Below are positions 33,201-43,059 of a stretch of 64,000 bases of DNA, piece after piece (within the stretch, counting starts at the first letter, position 1; each line of letters begins with the position of its first letter). Position numbers and translations under genes: made by a program. This DNA comes from Zygaena filipendulae. Taxonomy: Eukaryota; Arthropoda; Insecta; Lepidoptera; Zygaenidae. Where the stretch lies: the NCBI GenBank assembly GCA_907165275.2, contig OU015655.1, positions 880,501 through 944,500 of the forward strand. The letters are read 5' to 3'. The notes beneath the pieces were generated by a model that did not search any database, was not told where the DNA came from, and saw only the letters and a program-made list of their open reading frames with translations.

Positions 33201-36200
33201 GCAGTTTTGTTTTAAAAATCTATACTTAACTAAGTAATCATTAAAGTCGACTCTGAGTGCGGCCGTAAGTAATCATTAAAGTCGTCTCTGAGTGCGGCCG
33301 AAGTGTTGGAAATGCTAAATATCTATCATCTATATTTTACTCTAATAAATATAAAAGTGCAGTGGTTGGTTAGTAACGTTAATATTATATACTGTTCCCC
33401 GCGGTTTCACTCACTAAAATTTCGGATTTCCAGCGGGAATTCCAGGATAAACTGTACTATTGGTGAAAACCGCATGAAAACCCAAACAGACAGACAGACA
33501 GACACGCCAGAGGATTTATGAATCTAGATGTCTTAAAGTTTTGTTTGTACCTACCTACAGGCTCGTAGTTCTTTAAATACTACTCAAGCATCTCTCATCG
33601 CGCTGGAAAATGAGAAAAGACCAAAATACAGCGCGAGAGAGTATCAACTTCGAATATCGTTTGCAATGTAGGTCTACGAGTATTTTTTATGTTTTCCAGC
33701 TACGTGGAGACTCTGATCCACATCTTCAAGGGTAACATCGGGTGCGGTCTGCTAGCGATGGGCGACGCCTTCAAAAACGGAGGCATCGTATTCGCTCCTA
33801 TCATGATGATCGTACTTGGCGTTATAAGCATTCACGCCCAGCATTTGTTGGTGAGACATAACTTCGATTCGAATCCATTAACGAAGCGGAAAAAGTGAAT
33901 GTGAAAAAAAACATTGCTAATCATCAGGAATGACTCGACATTTTCAAAAAAGATAAAATCAAAATGAAATATGTTTACAAAAGGAAACAATAAAGTGTTA
34001 GATATTATTTGGTACTCTAGCTGTCCCCCGCGGTTTCACCCGCGGTAATTCGGAGTTCCCGCGGGTACCTACTCCGGTATAAAAATTACCCTCCTATCTG
34101 CACGAAAAATTTAATGGTTATCTGTCCAGCCGTTCATGCGTGATGCCGTGATGGGAAATAGGGATTTATTTTGATGTATATTATACTAGCTGTGCCCCGC
34201 GGTTTCACCCGCCGGCGCCGTCTGCGTGAGTTTCGGAATTCCCGCAACTCTCCAAATAGACTAATTTACTCCTTATAACATGAGCTAATTAGCTCTGAAT
34301 CCCCTAGAAAATTGCGTCGATTCAAATATACACTTTATTAATTCGAGCTAGAAGTTCCTGAGATAAGCGGGTCCAATCCAACAAACACTTTCAGCTTTAT
34401 AATATAAGAATATAAATATGTTACTGTAGATTTTCTATAGATTTTGGCTCTCGGATGTTTGACTTAGGTAAGGTTCTTTGTTTCTAGTTGAACTGTTCGG
34501 ACGAGATATACCGCATGACCAAGCGAGAGTCGCCGCCGAGCTTCGCGGAGACCGTGGGCTTGGTCTTCGAAACGGGACCAATCCGCCTTCGGCCGCTGGC
34601 AAATGTGATGAAGGCTCTCGTCAACATGTTCCTTTGTATCACACAGCTCGGTTTCTGTTGTGTTTACATCGTCTTCATCGCTAACAGCATAAAAGTGGTT
34701 AGTGTAATGACATTACATACCTACAATGTGTAACTTCAAAGCCCTCGATAATTCATAAAAAAAAATATTTAACGGAAAAAAAAAATACATATTTTGATTA
34801 ATCACGGAGAAAACCCTTTAATAAAAAAGTGGGATTTTTAACATGTTTTGATTTGTCGGCACGTTAGCGGCAATACCAGAGAGAAGGTAAGGCAATACGG
34901 TACGGGCCCACACATCAACTAGACTTGGGCCGTTGAATGAGTAGTTAGGTATCATACCGGCAATAAAAAATTTCATGAATTTTTATGATTTTTTTTTATA
35001 TTAATCAGGTACGTATTTGAGACCAGAATCGAATACTGAACAGCCTCCTTGGTCCTCTACAACCTTACACTCTGTTTTACAAACGGATTTATCGACGGGA
35101 TATAGAAAGAAAGGAGGAAAGAAAGAAAGAAAGAAAAGTTTACCTATTGAAGCAAACAGAACAGAACAACACAAATGAAATCGATTAAATAATAACAATC
35201 TAACAATACATATACCTACCTAAACAATAAAAAAGAAACGATATCAATCAAAATATTAAATTCTCAGATCTGCGACCACTACGGCATCCACATAGACCTC
35301 TCCATCCACATGGTGTTCGTTGTCTTGCCGGTGCTGCTCTCGTGCATGGTGCGGGAACTCAAAAATCTGATGCCGTTCTCTACGCTGGCCAGTATCCTGA
35401 TGGTATCAGGGATGGGCGTGGTGGTCTACGAAGCCACCCAGGACTTGCCCCCTATACAATCCAGGGACTACATCGCGCCGTGGAGTCAAGTGCCTCTGTT
35501 TTTAGGTACAGCTATCTATGCCTTCGAAGGAATCGGATTGGTGAGTTTTTAGTTCCTCTCAATTGGGATGTGGACTACTTTTGAAAATCAAAATTCTAAT
35601 TAGTCCGTCAGTTAGAAAATAAAAAAACAATAGACACGTATTTTTTGCTTTTTCAAATAAATTAAAATATACAGAGATAAAGCGCATTAAAGTTTAGGAT
35701 GAGGGGGTCGTGACGTCACTAACCGCTAAAACCGCCATACAGTCAGAATAGTGACGTCACGCCAAATTTTAACTCAATTTATCGCCGTTATTTTTAGATT
35801 ACGTAAAAAAAGAACAAATACGTGTCCAATATTATTTAATAATCTACAAGACGGACTAAAAAATAAAAATTTATTCCCCAATCGCCATAGACAGTAGTCA
35901 CAGACATAGATTATTATACAATAAACTGCGCAAGTTGTTTTTCTATTAAATTTAGCAAGCTAGGTACCTACCTACACTTCGCTTGCAAATGTGGAATTAA
36001 TTTACGCTCCTACTCAGAACAATAATTCTTCTGAGGGCTCCTAGTATTTTTATTGCCTGGCAACTTTTACGGATAAACAACTAACTTTGAAATATCACAG
36101 CTTACAAACTTTACTTCTTTAAATAATAAAAATATCTGGGCGACCGAGTTTCGCTCGTTGTGTATAGCGCCATCTGTTGTTAAGTAGAAAATCAGTACCA

Positions 36201-38017
36201 AACTCATTGATGTAGGTATTAAAAACATTTCATTGCCTGAAAACACGGATAAAACGACACTTTCTAAAAATGAAACCTACCTAGATCGATTAGGTAATCG
36301 CCCTCAAAACCCCCTGCATACTAAATTTCATGAAAATAGTTGGAGCCGTTTCCGAGATCTACATTTTTTTTGGTACGATAGTTACATCTGGGTAATGGTA
36401 TAAATTGTTCAATTCTGCTGCGTTATTTTATGCCCAATCTCCTAATGAAAGTGATCGTGCTTTTTTTAGGTTCTGCCGTTGAAGAGTGAGATGAAGAAGC
36501 CGGAGCAGTTCCAAAAACCGTTGGGCGTTTTGCATGTAGGCATGGCGATAGTGGCCGGCACATTTATCTTCATCGGTTTTCTGGGATATCTGAAGTGGGG
36601 TGACGCCGTCGAAGGAAGCGTCACACTCAACTTGAACCCTACCAGTTTGTGAGTGTCACGGTTTCGAAGTTCAGACTGGAACTCTAAAGTAGCCTACCTT
36701 ACTCCTTATAACACCAGCGAAAGTCCCGTCAAAGTCATTTCAACCGTTTCGAAGATTCAGCCCCGTGAGTTTCGGAATTCCTGCAGGAACTCCCAAACTT
36801 TTTTCAAAGAACCTTCTCCGTACAATAACAAAACAACAAAAAAAGACTTAATTGCCATTTAGACGTTCGATTTTTGCCGCGCGGCCAAAATTGTGCGGCT
36901 TTAGTCACCCGTGTAAACCCTACTAAGTCTAGCTGCTCGCACTATAAAAAGATGGCACAAATATTCAAAATAAACTTCCTTTATTTACCTCACTCTTATG
37001 TGTTTTTGTGACTAGATATTTTTACAAGCAGTCTTTCATCTTTTACAGATTAAGTGAGATAGTGCGTGGTGCCATCGCCATCGGCATTCTGTTTACGTAC
37101 CCGCTGCAGTTGTATGTGCCAGTGGGCATCACTTGGCCCACGCTGAGGCAGAGGTTTGCTAAGACCTCGCCGGTGGCCAAAGAGTTGGCCTACCGGACGC
37201 TTTTGGTGATGCTTACCTGTAAGTATCTACATAAATATGTACCTAAACACTTGGTCGGTCTGGAATGGAACTTTTCATCACCGTTGACAGTCGGTACTGT
37301 ACTGGTCTAGTTGGTTAGCAAACCAGACTGATACATGCTGTCGAGGGTTCGTTTGTCCCGTAAGTCTGGGTGTTTAGTTGTTAAACGTATTTCGCCGATT
37401 AATTTAAATTTTCACAAAACATTCGAATACGCGCGTTTAAGTTGTTCCTTAAGGAACTACCGATACTCACGAGCGCCAAATTTATTTATTGCGACGAAAT
37501 TGCGGGGAACGGCTCGTTAGGGAATATAAAATACGTACCTATCTATACCTACCGAGTTTAGTTTGCTTGGCACCGACTTCAAAAATATATTAGATGTCAT
37601 AGAAGTAGGATAGTTATAATTCTGTGGTAGACGTTGAGTTCCATTTTGAAATCAGTTTCTTTTTTTTTAAATAGATAGGTAGGTACTTTAAATTACAGCA
37701 ACCTACTACAGCTATGTTTTTTTTTTATATTTTTTTCTTTTAAATAATAATTTGTAATGAATTTTATTCCAGTTGTGCTAGCCGAGTCTATACCGGAGTT
37801 GGGTCTGTTCATTTCCCTGGTTGGTGCCGTCAGCAGCACCGCCCTCGCTTTGATCTTCCCGCCGGTCATAGAACTAGTGTCGAACTCCCAGAAGAGCGGG
37901 GGCATAACCTGCTTCATGATCATGAAAGACTGTATCATAATGTTACTAGGTCTGTTTATATTTGTGACCGGCACTTACATAAGCGTATCTTCGATCATAA
38001 ACGCGTTTAGAAAATGA
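21250..38017 (+). CDS. Proton-coupled amino acid transporter (SLC36 / pathetic-like), complete, 8 coding exons
   Basis: SLC36 (PAT) carriers of the amino acid/auxin permease superfamily export amino acids with protons across the plasma or lysosomal membrane, and in flies (path and CG1139-like) promote TORC1 growth signalling. Coding exons: 21250-21320, 32438-32575, 33700-33850, 34488-34697, 35268-35540, 36470-36648, 37049-37218, 37773-38017 (TGA). All have GT/AG borders and matching phases (2,2,0,0,0,2,1), giving 478 residues. The N-terminal ~70 residues are polar (cytosolic). Then comes the family signature TYVETLIHIFKGNIGCGLLA followed by MGDAFKNGG (first transmembrane helix). Later blocks are NMFLCITQLGFCCVYIVFIA, the APWSQVPLFLGTAIYAFEGI helix and TYPLQLYVP. 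The last exon encodes two to three hydrophobic helices ending INAFRK. Introns are full of repeats. The 11-kb first coding intron holds a separate gene (24071-24812). Which SLC36 paralogue this is cannot be told. Confidence 0.9.
21861..22207 (+). repeat. Dispersed repeat F, copy 1 (about 345 bp)
   Basis: Nearly identical to 47094-47431 from 'ttcatt(a/g)ctcatactcgg' through 'aatcgctttcaactgacagc', 'atgaaaagcacagtgttatc' to 'ggataacaatgtactattac'. It carries a minus-strand piece of SINE-1 tail internally (21985-22050), so the unit is composite. The main differences are a handful of substitutions and about 20 nt missing in copy 2 near 'cgagacggggttttagatcg'. Confidence 0.75.
23211..23403. repeat. 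MITE family C, copy with one arm shortened
   Basis: Symmetrical ends TA|ACGGCCGCACT and AGTGCGGCCGT|TA show the consensus terminus and a TA target duplication. The right arm lacks about 55 bp present elsewhere ('aacttgtctgattgcggcag' is absent), so the hairpin is asymmetric. It lies in the large SLC36 intron. Confidence 0.8.
24071..24812 (+). CDS. Secreted Gly/Pro/Tyr-rich protein, nested gene with an ATG-only first coding exon
   Basis: The CDS is 24071-24073 joined to 24153-24812 (TGA), 220 residues. The start ACCAAAATG is followed at once by the donor GTAAGG; a 79-nt intron ends in TTATTCCAG. Joining puts M directly before KAASITLLLYCTATIVSTDE, a clear signal peptide, which decides this start over the in-frame ATG at 24138 inside the intron. 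The mature protein has an acidic stretch, then the dibasic run GKRLHKKRRK (possible cleavage), CSGYG, YFLGGGCGGF, a Pro repeat (PIQPIPYQPIQPIPYPVQ), a Gly-rich block (GGYGGHGSHGGLGGFGGYGG) and an amphipathic C-terminus ending LRPLYNLF. No chitin-binding R&R motif is seen. Phase-0 splitting right after the initiator region is common in insect cuticle and chorion-type secreted genes, so an extracellular structural role is inferred. It is read from the same strand as its host SLC36 intron. Confidence 0.75.
24995..25199 (+). mobile_element. Helitron-like (Lep1-type) element with both ends
   Basis: It starts TCCTTACTATG after an A and ends 'gcgagtgaaaccgtggggat' 'cagCTAG' before T. The internal blocks 'gtttgtatgttacgctttta' and 'gaaattttgcatacattttg' are standard. 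It lies just after the nested secreted-protein gene. Confidence 0.7.
25270..25390 (-). repeat. Fragment of the 'cagggggcgataaaag' repeat
   Basis: Reading plus: 'gagtagaatccgcgattctg', 'tacattgaatatttttaaca', 'gacagggggcgataaaagaa', 'aagtaaccaaccac'. This equals the 5' half of the Helitron-like subtype at 30570-30865. The remainder of that subtype appears at 25668-25873, so SINE-2 lies between the two halves. Confidence 0.6.
25390..25664 (-). mobile_element. SINE-2 (tRNA-derived), full-length, minus strand
   Basis: On the minus strand: 'gacgacccgattggcgcaat' with box A TGGCGCAATGGTC, then box B GGTTCGATTCCC, then a body 'ggactttgtgtgatgaacac', '(ta)n' at 25514-25541, 'agatctgtgtgttgtgaagt' and a (ATT)n 3' end. 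The head is clearly a tRNA pseudo-copy followed by unrelated sequence, so this is a SINE and not a tRNA gene. It splits a Helitron-like repeat (25270-25390 / 25668-25873). Confidence 0.8.
25668..25873 (+). mobile_element. Helitron-like element, 3' half
   Basis: '(tctg)n tttgcgataatctccgaacc', 'tcatgcggttttcacaggta', 'gattaagcttagcctgga' and the 3' end 'cacgcgggtgaaaccgcggg' 'gcacagCTAG'. It is almost identical to the 3' part of 30570-30865. Confidence 0.7.
26185..26357 (+). mobile_element. Helitron-like (Lep1-type) element, degraded
   Basis: 'gtgagtttgtttgttacgct', 'catcatgaaattttgcataa', 'cctgcgggttctccgaaagt' and a broken hairpin end 'ggttgaaaccgctgggaact' are visible. The ends are eroded. 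Confidence 0.55.
26690..26835 (-). mobile_element. Helitron-like (Lep1-type) element, minus strand
   Basis: Plus-strand text 'ccccgcggtttcacccacgt', 'gagatcccgcgggaattcca', 'ccctatgtcgttttctgtac', 'cctgacaacatgtatgtaaa' is the reverse complement of a Lep1-type unit. It is directly followed by MITE family D, which split its 5' end. Confidence 0.6.
26840..27074. repeat. MITE family D, copy 1 (235 bp) with AATT duplication
   Basis: Terminal inverted repeats GGACATAGATAAGCAATA and TATTGCTTATCTGCGTCC, then 'gtgtgttaacccaca' and 'tgtgggttaacatg' further in. The flanks are AATT (26836-26839) and AATT (27075-27078), a 4-bp target duplication. A sister copy with TAAT flanks is at 31016-31251. Non-coding. 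Confidence 0.85.
27320..27500 (-). mobile_element. Helitron-like (Lep1-type) element, minus strand
   Basis: 'actaggtgtgccctgcggtt', 'tcacccccgttcatttcaga', 'gttccgcgggcaagctggaa', 'aaagtaccccatgtcctttt' and 'aacaaacaaacaaacaaat' follow reverse Lep1 order. The CTAG end is changed to CTAGG. It continues into an (AAAG)n tract at 27517-27537. Confidence 0.6.
27500..28400. other. Intronic stretch with degraded repeats
   Basis: An (AAAG)n microsatellite, AT-rich sequence, and a much-decayed Helitron-like piece around 27960-28330 ('gaaattttgcattcacgttg', 'gcgagcgaaaccacgggtaa') are seen. No coding exon can be supported. Confidence 0.4.
28404..29105. repeat. 'aaccgacttcaaaaaggagg' repeat split by later insertions
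   Basis: The left end 'aaccgacttcaaaaaggagg' 'aggttatcaa' (28408-) and the right end 'gaactcttgaagtcggttt' (29084-29103) are inverted partners of one lepidopteran repeat. A Helitron-like minus-strand unit starts at 28460 (CTAGCTGTGCCCCGCGG) between them, followed by tetranucleotide '(cagacaga)' and an AT-rich part. The right half keeps 'ggtcccatttaaatttcata'. Confidence 0.55.
29293..29610. repeat. MITE family A, copy 3
   Basis: Runs from GGGCATGTTGACTA to AGTCCACATCCCC, flanked by AAT and ATT. Both TGACGTCA palindromes are intact. It lies in the SLC36 11-kb intron, same orientation as copy 1. Confidence 0.85.
29611..30569. other. Intronic stretch without recognised feature
   Basis: AT-rich sequence with a (TTA)n run at 29909-29935 and repeated phrase 'ggtcttcaccaag'. 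No coding exon or clear repeat family is recognised. Confidence 0.35.
30570..30865 (+). mobile_element. Helitron-like element, long 'gggggcgataaaag' subtype
   Basis: An intact example joining the two halves seen separately elsewhere: 'tactataataaaagagtag', 'gcgattctgtacattgaata', 'cagggggcgataaaagaaga', 'gcgataatctccgaatctac', 'ttttcacaggtagattaagc' and the 3' end 'gcgggtgaaaacgcggggca' 'cagCTAG'. It proves that the fragments at 6480, 25270 and 25668 belong to one element. Confidence 0.7.
31016..31251. repeat. MITE family D, copy 2 (236 bp) with TAAT duplication
   Basis: GGACATAGATAAGCAATA to TATTGCTTATCTGCGTCC, flanked by TAAT (31012-31015) and TAAT (31252-31255). It is strongly similar to copy 1 over the whole length ('attatagcgccattttgt', 'aacaatgtaataaggtaaa'). 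Confidence 0.85.
31914..32190 (+). mobile_element. Helitron-like (Lep1-type) element with internal duplication
   Basis: 'ctaatattataaatatgaaa', '(tctg)n ttacgctttcacccc', 'ggacatagggtactttttgt', 'gaaattaacgccgttgaaat', then a second partial set 'ttttgcatacatattgtcaa' 'ggacataggatactttgtgc' and the end 'gcgggtgaaacctcaggaag' 'agCTAG'. The second set suggests two overlapping copies. Confidence 0.6.
32819..33300. repeat. MITE family C inserted into another family C copy
   Basis: The outer copy starts TACCGCCGCACTCAGAG at 32821 and runs to '...tatacttaacta' at 33027. The inner full copy (about 33028-33265) then begins ACCGCCGCACTCAG and ends GAGTGCGGCCGT. The outer copy resumes with 'aagtaatcattaaagtcg' and ends 'gagtgcggccg' at 33300. 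The outer site 'cttaacTAagtaatc' would supply the TA target. It lies in the intron between SLC36 coding exons 2 and 3. Confidence 0.8.
33391..33500 (-). mobile_element. Helitron-like fragment, minus strand
   Basis: 'actgttccccgcggtttcac' and 'gatttccagcgggaattcca' are the reverse 3' end, then '(cagacaga)n'. It lies 200 bp before SLC36 exon 3. Confidence 0.5.
34017..34170 (-). mobile_element. Helitron-like element, minus strand
   Basis: Begins CTAGCTGTCCCCCGCGG after A/T-rich sequence and continues 'tttcacccgcggtaattcgg' 'agttcccgcgggtacc'. The 5' half is truncated near 34165. Confidence 0.65.
34186..34415 (-). mobile_element. Helitron-like element, minus strand
   Basis: Begins CTAGCTGTGCCCCGCGG, then 'tttcacccgccggcgcc' and 'gagtttcggaattcccgcaa'. 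This belongs to the 'cctgcgggaattccgaaac' subtype (as 7610 and 54614). It ends within 'agctttataatataagaata'. Confidence 0.6.
35565..35879. repeat. MITE family A, copy 4
   Basis: GGGATGTGGACTACTTTTG to the degraded end 'aaaaatttattcccc'. Both TGACGTCA palindromes are intact. It begins 25 bp after the donor of SLC36 coding exon 5. Confidence 0.8.
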
Positions 38018-40764
38018 ATTGTGTTGGCAGATGTATAATCTTACGGAACCCCGACTGATGTTTAACATCGCACATTCAGAATTAAAGCGACCTAACTCAA
38101 AATTCCTGTAACTTCTGATTTTGTTTAAAAAAAATTACTTTAGAAAGCCCACTCTTAAAATTTGTGGTGAATAAGAGCTCCAATTATTTTGAGTATCAAG
38201 GGTAACAAACAGCCTATCGGTCTCATTCCTTGATGGCGCTATCCATTTATGTAGGTATGTTATTGTGAAACAGATTTTCTTGCTAATTTCAAATTGCAAT
38301 TTTTGAGTTAGGTCTCTTTAATTCTGCAGGTTCGATGATATTATTTCTCATTGTGTTTAAGTGATGACGATGTTATCAAAAACTTAAAAAACACATTTTG
38401 ATATTAGCTTAGTGTGGGATCAAGTAGATCTGTGTGTTGTGAAGTGGATTATTATTATTATATAAATTTCAAAAATTCTGTATACCTATATTTATTTATT
38501 GATAAAATAGATTTTACATTTGATAATGAATTTATCGCAAAACGTTATTCGTTCTCTGGAGATTTATTTCGGTATGGTGAATTACTACGATCGATTGTGT
38601 TGCGCATTATTCAAGTATTTTTTTAAATCATAGTTAATGGATCATGCTCCATTTTGTTTGAAGTATTGATAGATTTTTATTATAATTACAAAAACATACT
38701 TAGATAATATTATATATAATATTATAGATGTATCTAATTTAAGAGTAGGAAATAGGAATTAAATGTTGCGATTATAGAATAGGCAGAATGCCGCGCATTC
38801 TGCGCCCTCAGCGATACATCATCAGGGGTGATGAAACCACCTTACTTCGTTTCTCAACGCACATTCAATTGTTTTTGTTTTTTATTTCCAACTGAATTTT
38901 GAAGGTTTATGCTTGTGATATTACGTTTTAGGTTTTAAAAACCCATGATTTACCTAATTGTTTATGTGATGTTATTTTATTTTTAATATCCATGACTTTC
39001 TAATTAGACAATACGTATTAATGATAGGTACGGTCAGCTGCATAAATATTTATATACTTTTGACAGTGATTGCAATAGTATGTAATATAGTTCAAATACT
39101 GACCAGAATGTATACATATTGGTGCTGGTGACTGTACATTACGTATACTATTTAGGTCTTATGATGTATTTTTTACTAAAAAAAACTTAATTTTTTTATG
39201 CTTTCTACATGTACCTAGCAATAAGTAAAAGATTGGTCTGACGCAGTATCTACGTATAGGTACAATAAAATATATGACTTATACTTTTGTATTTTTGAGA
39301 CTTTTTTAATATTTTACTATAGTGTAATGAACTACAACGATTCGTTTTAGTGCTCATAAGCCGTAATTATATTATTTTGGAAATAAAGATTGTTTTGGCC
39401 AAATGCAAAACAGAGTTTTGAATGAACACGTGTTACACTTGTTTGGGACTACGCATGTATTGTATATGTCACAATATTGGCTACCAGCTGTTCCCTGGGG
39501 TTTTACCTGCGTTCATTTCATTCATTTACGTAGGTTAATTCGAGATTTCGTACTTAGTTCACTGCACGGGTTCACTGACTCATTGTCAGCGACCTTTCGC
39601 ATTTTACAATACTAATGGATCCTCGGTACCGTGGAGACAGTATTTATTAAATTAGGGCTTAGCGAATACCCGTTCTAATTAAACGCGAGAGAGAGAGAGC
39701 CACAGGGATTAATAGAACAAAATGATTACTATAGATCTTATAAAAAACAGTGTTTTTAATGCATAAATAATAACAGTTTTATAATCATCACCAAGATTTT
39801 TATTCAAAAATATCCAAAAATGCGTAACAAATTAGGTAAACGAAAGAAAAATAAGAAAAAAGTTCAACAAAATTTTGAAATAAAAACATAATTATAGTGC
39901 TTCATTTGTAAACGACATTAAAATATAGCCGACTGTATGTACTATGGCTGAAAATAAATATTAATATAAAACATAACTAAGTACACGCATGCAGGCTTAT
40001 TTCAGTTCGAGCCGCAACGAATTATTAAAAGTTTTTTTTTAAAGTTTACTTAAAAAGCTAACTTAAAAACAAATATAATTTTATTAATTATAATACTGTT
40101 CAAAGATGAAATTTCAAATGAAATATTCAGCTGAATAATGAAATTACCATGTAATAATTATGACATCAAAATCGGAACATTGACTGTTATTTGATTTGAC
40201 CCAGCTCAAAACTGTTTCAATGTCGCGAATTACAATATTTCTCAAATATATACCTAATATAATTTTAAAATATTACAATAAGGTTTCACATAAGAAAATT
40301 TTAACTTTACATTTAAAACATTTAAAATTCAAATATAAATATATAATTCTTTTGTGACACCTTATATTTCTTATTGGTGAAAAAAAAAAATCACCAAATA
40401 ACTCACAGCGCACATTTCTCTACACAATAAATAAATTGTAGGTCCCATACGTACCTACTGCATGCGAAACATTTAAAATATATTTCAACCATTCCTGTGT
40501 AGGTAGGTATACATATTCCCAGCATAATGGATTAATTTAATAAATCAAAATTTTCTTTATGTATATAATATAGTATTGCCCGGTGGTGCACAGGTACTAA
40601 TTGTGCACGATTAAAAATATCACAAGGAATCGCTGAATTTATAAAGTTCCATTAAAATTTGCGATTCGCTCACACTTCACTCCGCTACAAAATAGAGAAA
40701 GATTACTACTCGTACTGACAACATTAACTAACTATTTTAAAATGCCCCGCCCTCTATTGTGTCT
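38018..40764. other. Probable SLC36 3' UTR and intergenic DNA
   Basis: No further gene is seen. It holds the SINE-2 tail near 38408-38460, AT-rich sequence, a degraded minus-strand Helitron-like piece at 39482-39600 ('taccagctgttccctggggt') and a long A/T-rich stretch (39720-40760) with no recognised element. Confidence 0.4.
39264..39387 (+). terminator. Candidate poly(A) signals for the SLC36 gene
   Basis: Two AATAAA hexamers lie at 39264-39269 and 39382-39387, about 1.25-1.37 kb after the stop codon. I saw no canonical hexamer closer to the stop, so a long 3' UTR is suggested. That UTR would contain a SINE-2 3' tail (about 38408-38460, plus strand, 'gatctgtgtgttgtgaagtg'). Confidence 0.4.
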
Positions 40765-41224
40765 TTAGGGTTCCGTACAGGAAACAAAACCCGGACAAGT
40801 GCGAGTCGGACTCGCCCACCGAGGGTTCCGTACAAATTTGTAAAAGACTATATTTACTGTGATCTAATTAATTACAAACGTAGTTTTCAGATGTTTCACT
40901 GTACTTGTAGTATGAAACGGTTTTACTTGCCGAATTTCATAGTTCTAGGTCAACGGAAAGTATTATATAAATTTTGATTCCCTTGAGACTGTCGAAATAT
41001 ACGTTTTTTCGTCATAAACGCCCACATCTTTTTCTACTTAGAAGTTTGATTTTTTCACAGCTTTAAGGGACTGTAGACCTGAGTATATGGTTTTAATTTC
41101 AACTCGATATCTCCACGCATTCCCGAGATAAAGGGTCTTGACAGACAGAGGGTCAGACGGACAACAAAGTGATCCTATAAGGATTCCGTTTTTTTTTTCC
41201 TATTGAGCTACGGAACCCTAAAAA
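40765..41224. repeat. Repeat with 'ttagggttccgtac' inverted ends
   Basis: TTAGGGTTCCGTAC at the left and CTACGGAACCCTAA at the right form inverted ends. Internal text 'acaagtgcgagtcggactcg', 'cccaccgagggttccgtaca', 'ggactgtagacctgagtata' and 'aacaaagtgatcctataagg' matches a repeat class common in moths. From 41222 to about 41540 a second partial copy follows in reverse ('cactcaggtctacaatccct'-type text at about 41323-41343), making a head-to-head pair. Confidence 0.65.
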
Positions 41225-41540
41225 CAAAACCTTATAGAATCACTTCGTTTTCGACTTGTCTGTTTGTTAAGATCCTTTGTTTTCAGGAACGTTTGGAGGT
41301 ATCAAGTAGAAATTTGATATCACATACTCAGGTCTACAATCCCTTGGAGCTGTGAAAGAATTAAACTCCTGTACGCAATTAATAGATACGGCCGTTTCTG
41401 CAGCATATTTTGACACTGGCAAAGGAATAAAAACCTATACGGTACTTCCCGTTGGCGAGCAAAGGGGAAAATTCGAAAACTGTAAATTTGTATACCCACG
41501 TATTACGTATCTGTACGGAAAGTTCGGTGCTTTTGATCAA

Positions 41541-42556
41541 ACTCTATTGACGATTTAACCTATTCAATTACCTACATTCACCGAGTAATTTTATCATTTT
41601 TATACTTTGTTTAATTAGTTCTTCTATAACAGTATAATTCGTACGTAATAACACAACGTTACGTGTACGTACATATGTATAAGCAATTATATTAATTACA
41701 TGTGAAAAAGTATACGTAATATGCTTTTCCAAATTAAATACTAAGGTACCTATTATATTTGAAATGCCAACGCGGCAGTGGAGTCGATGAATTGAAATGG
41801 CAGTTACAGTATATTCTTATAAAACAGATTAACAGTGCTTCGGAGCAATCGGATATCCTCTTATCCGAATTGAAACAATTCAAATTCAGATTCAATATGA
41901 ATTCGGATCATCAGGAACCAACATCCTCACATCTATTCGACAAACATACCTATACCTACACTGACGGTTACCTCACAAAACGTGATGTAGGATGTCTATT
42001 TGTAAAAAATATTACATTATACTATATAATATATCATACATTTCGTTTGTTAAGCTGAGTACGTATATTTATTAGAGGACCGTAGCTGTAACCGTCGCAC
42101 GTAAGGTCACCAACCATCATAGTGTTACAGCCTATAACGAGCGGAACCTGTTCGCAGCGACACATACAGACTGACGATCTTCTCATGCGAACACACTAGA
42201 ACCCCGTTACTGTATCCGTTCCATTTAGGCACAGCTCGCTAATCTGTACCCAGCTTAAGTTTGCGATATTTTTTTTTAAACGAAAGTTCTAAATGGTACA
42301 TTAAAAATATGCCAGCTAACCTTATCCTCTGTACAAAATTATTTATTTCCATGATCGATTTCTAGACATGATTCTCGTGTCAACCAGTTGAAATATTCAA
42401 AGCATGGCTAAGGCACATGTAAGTTGTGTCGTTGGATTTAATAATGATATCGCATAAGTGTAGCGCGTGAATGGCTAAATATCGGAATAAAGAAATATCT
42501 TTAATTAAATTATTGAATACTGTGAGTACCAGCTGAAATATTGCGGGCACTTCTAA
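41541..42556. other. Intergenic spacer
   Basis: AT-rich. An open frame at about 41759-42058 was considered and rejected. No repeat family or gene is recognised. Confidence 0.35.
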
Positions 42557-42912
42557 CAAGGACACCTTGCGGTCTCGGAAATTGAGATCGGGATGAGACT
42601 CAGCAGATTAATAGTAGACCTTAAGGGTACGCAGTAAAGCGGTAAATCGCACTAGCCAGAACATTCCAAGAAAACAGACTCTAAGACTACAAAGAGCTTC
42701 GCTTATTGCTAAGAGCCAAGCCACTCGTCGAGTGACTAATCCTAGTGAGCAGACATATTGCATACTATCGCAGCTGGCCACAATGCAAGCCCGTTTTCTT
42801 GAAATCTTCTTACTAGTGCGATTTACCGCTTTACTGCGTACCTTTAAGGTGTACTACTAATCTGCTGAGGCTGATCTCGATTTCTGAGATCCTAAGGTCT
42901 CCTTGTACGATA
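42557..42912. repeat. Foldback element with about 115-bp inverted arms
   Basis: The left arm 'acaaggacaccttgcggtct', 'actcagcagattaatagtag', 'gtacgcagtaaagcggtaaa' 'tcgcactag' pairs with the right arm 'ctagtgcgatttaccgcttt', 'ctactaatctgctgaggctg', 'ctaaggtctccttgt'. The middle (about 42665-42800) is unique. Non-coding; a MITE or foldback transposon. Confidence 0.75.
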
Positions 42913-43059
42913 AAATCTTTATTATTTTATTGTTTGACATCATTTCGCACAACGAATCTAACCACAAAAATCAGAAAAAAAAGCACATAAAAACGATATT
43001 TTTGGAAAGTGCTCATTACAGAACTTTACAGAAGTGCCCGTGCTCTTCATAATAGGGGA

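Noticed and set aside
41759..42058. 99-codon frame beginning at a TTG
   Set aside because: AT-rich, no ATG, no splice signals, no recognised domain; the hydrophobic end comes from an A/T run.
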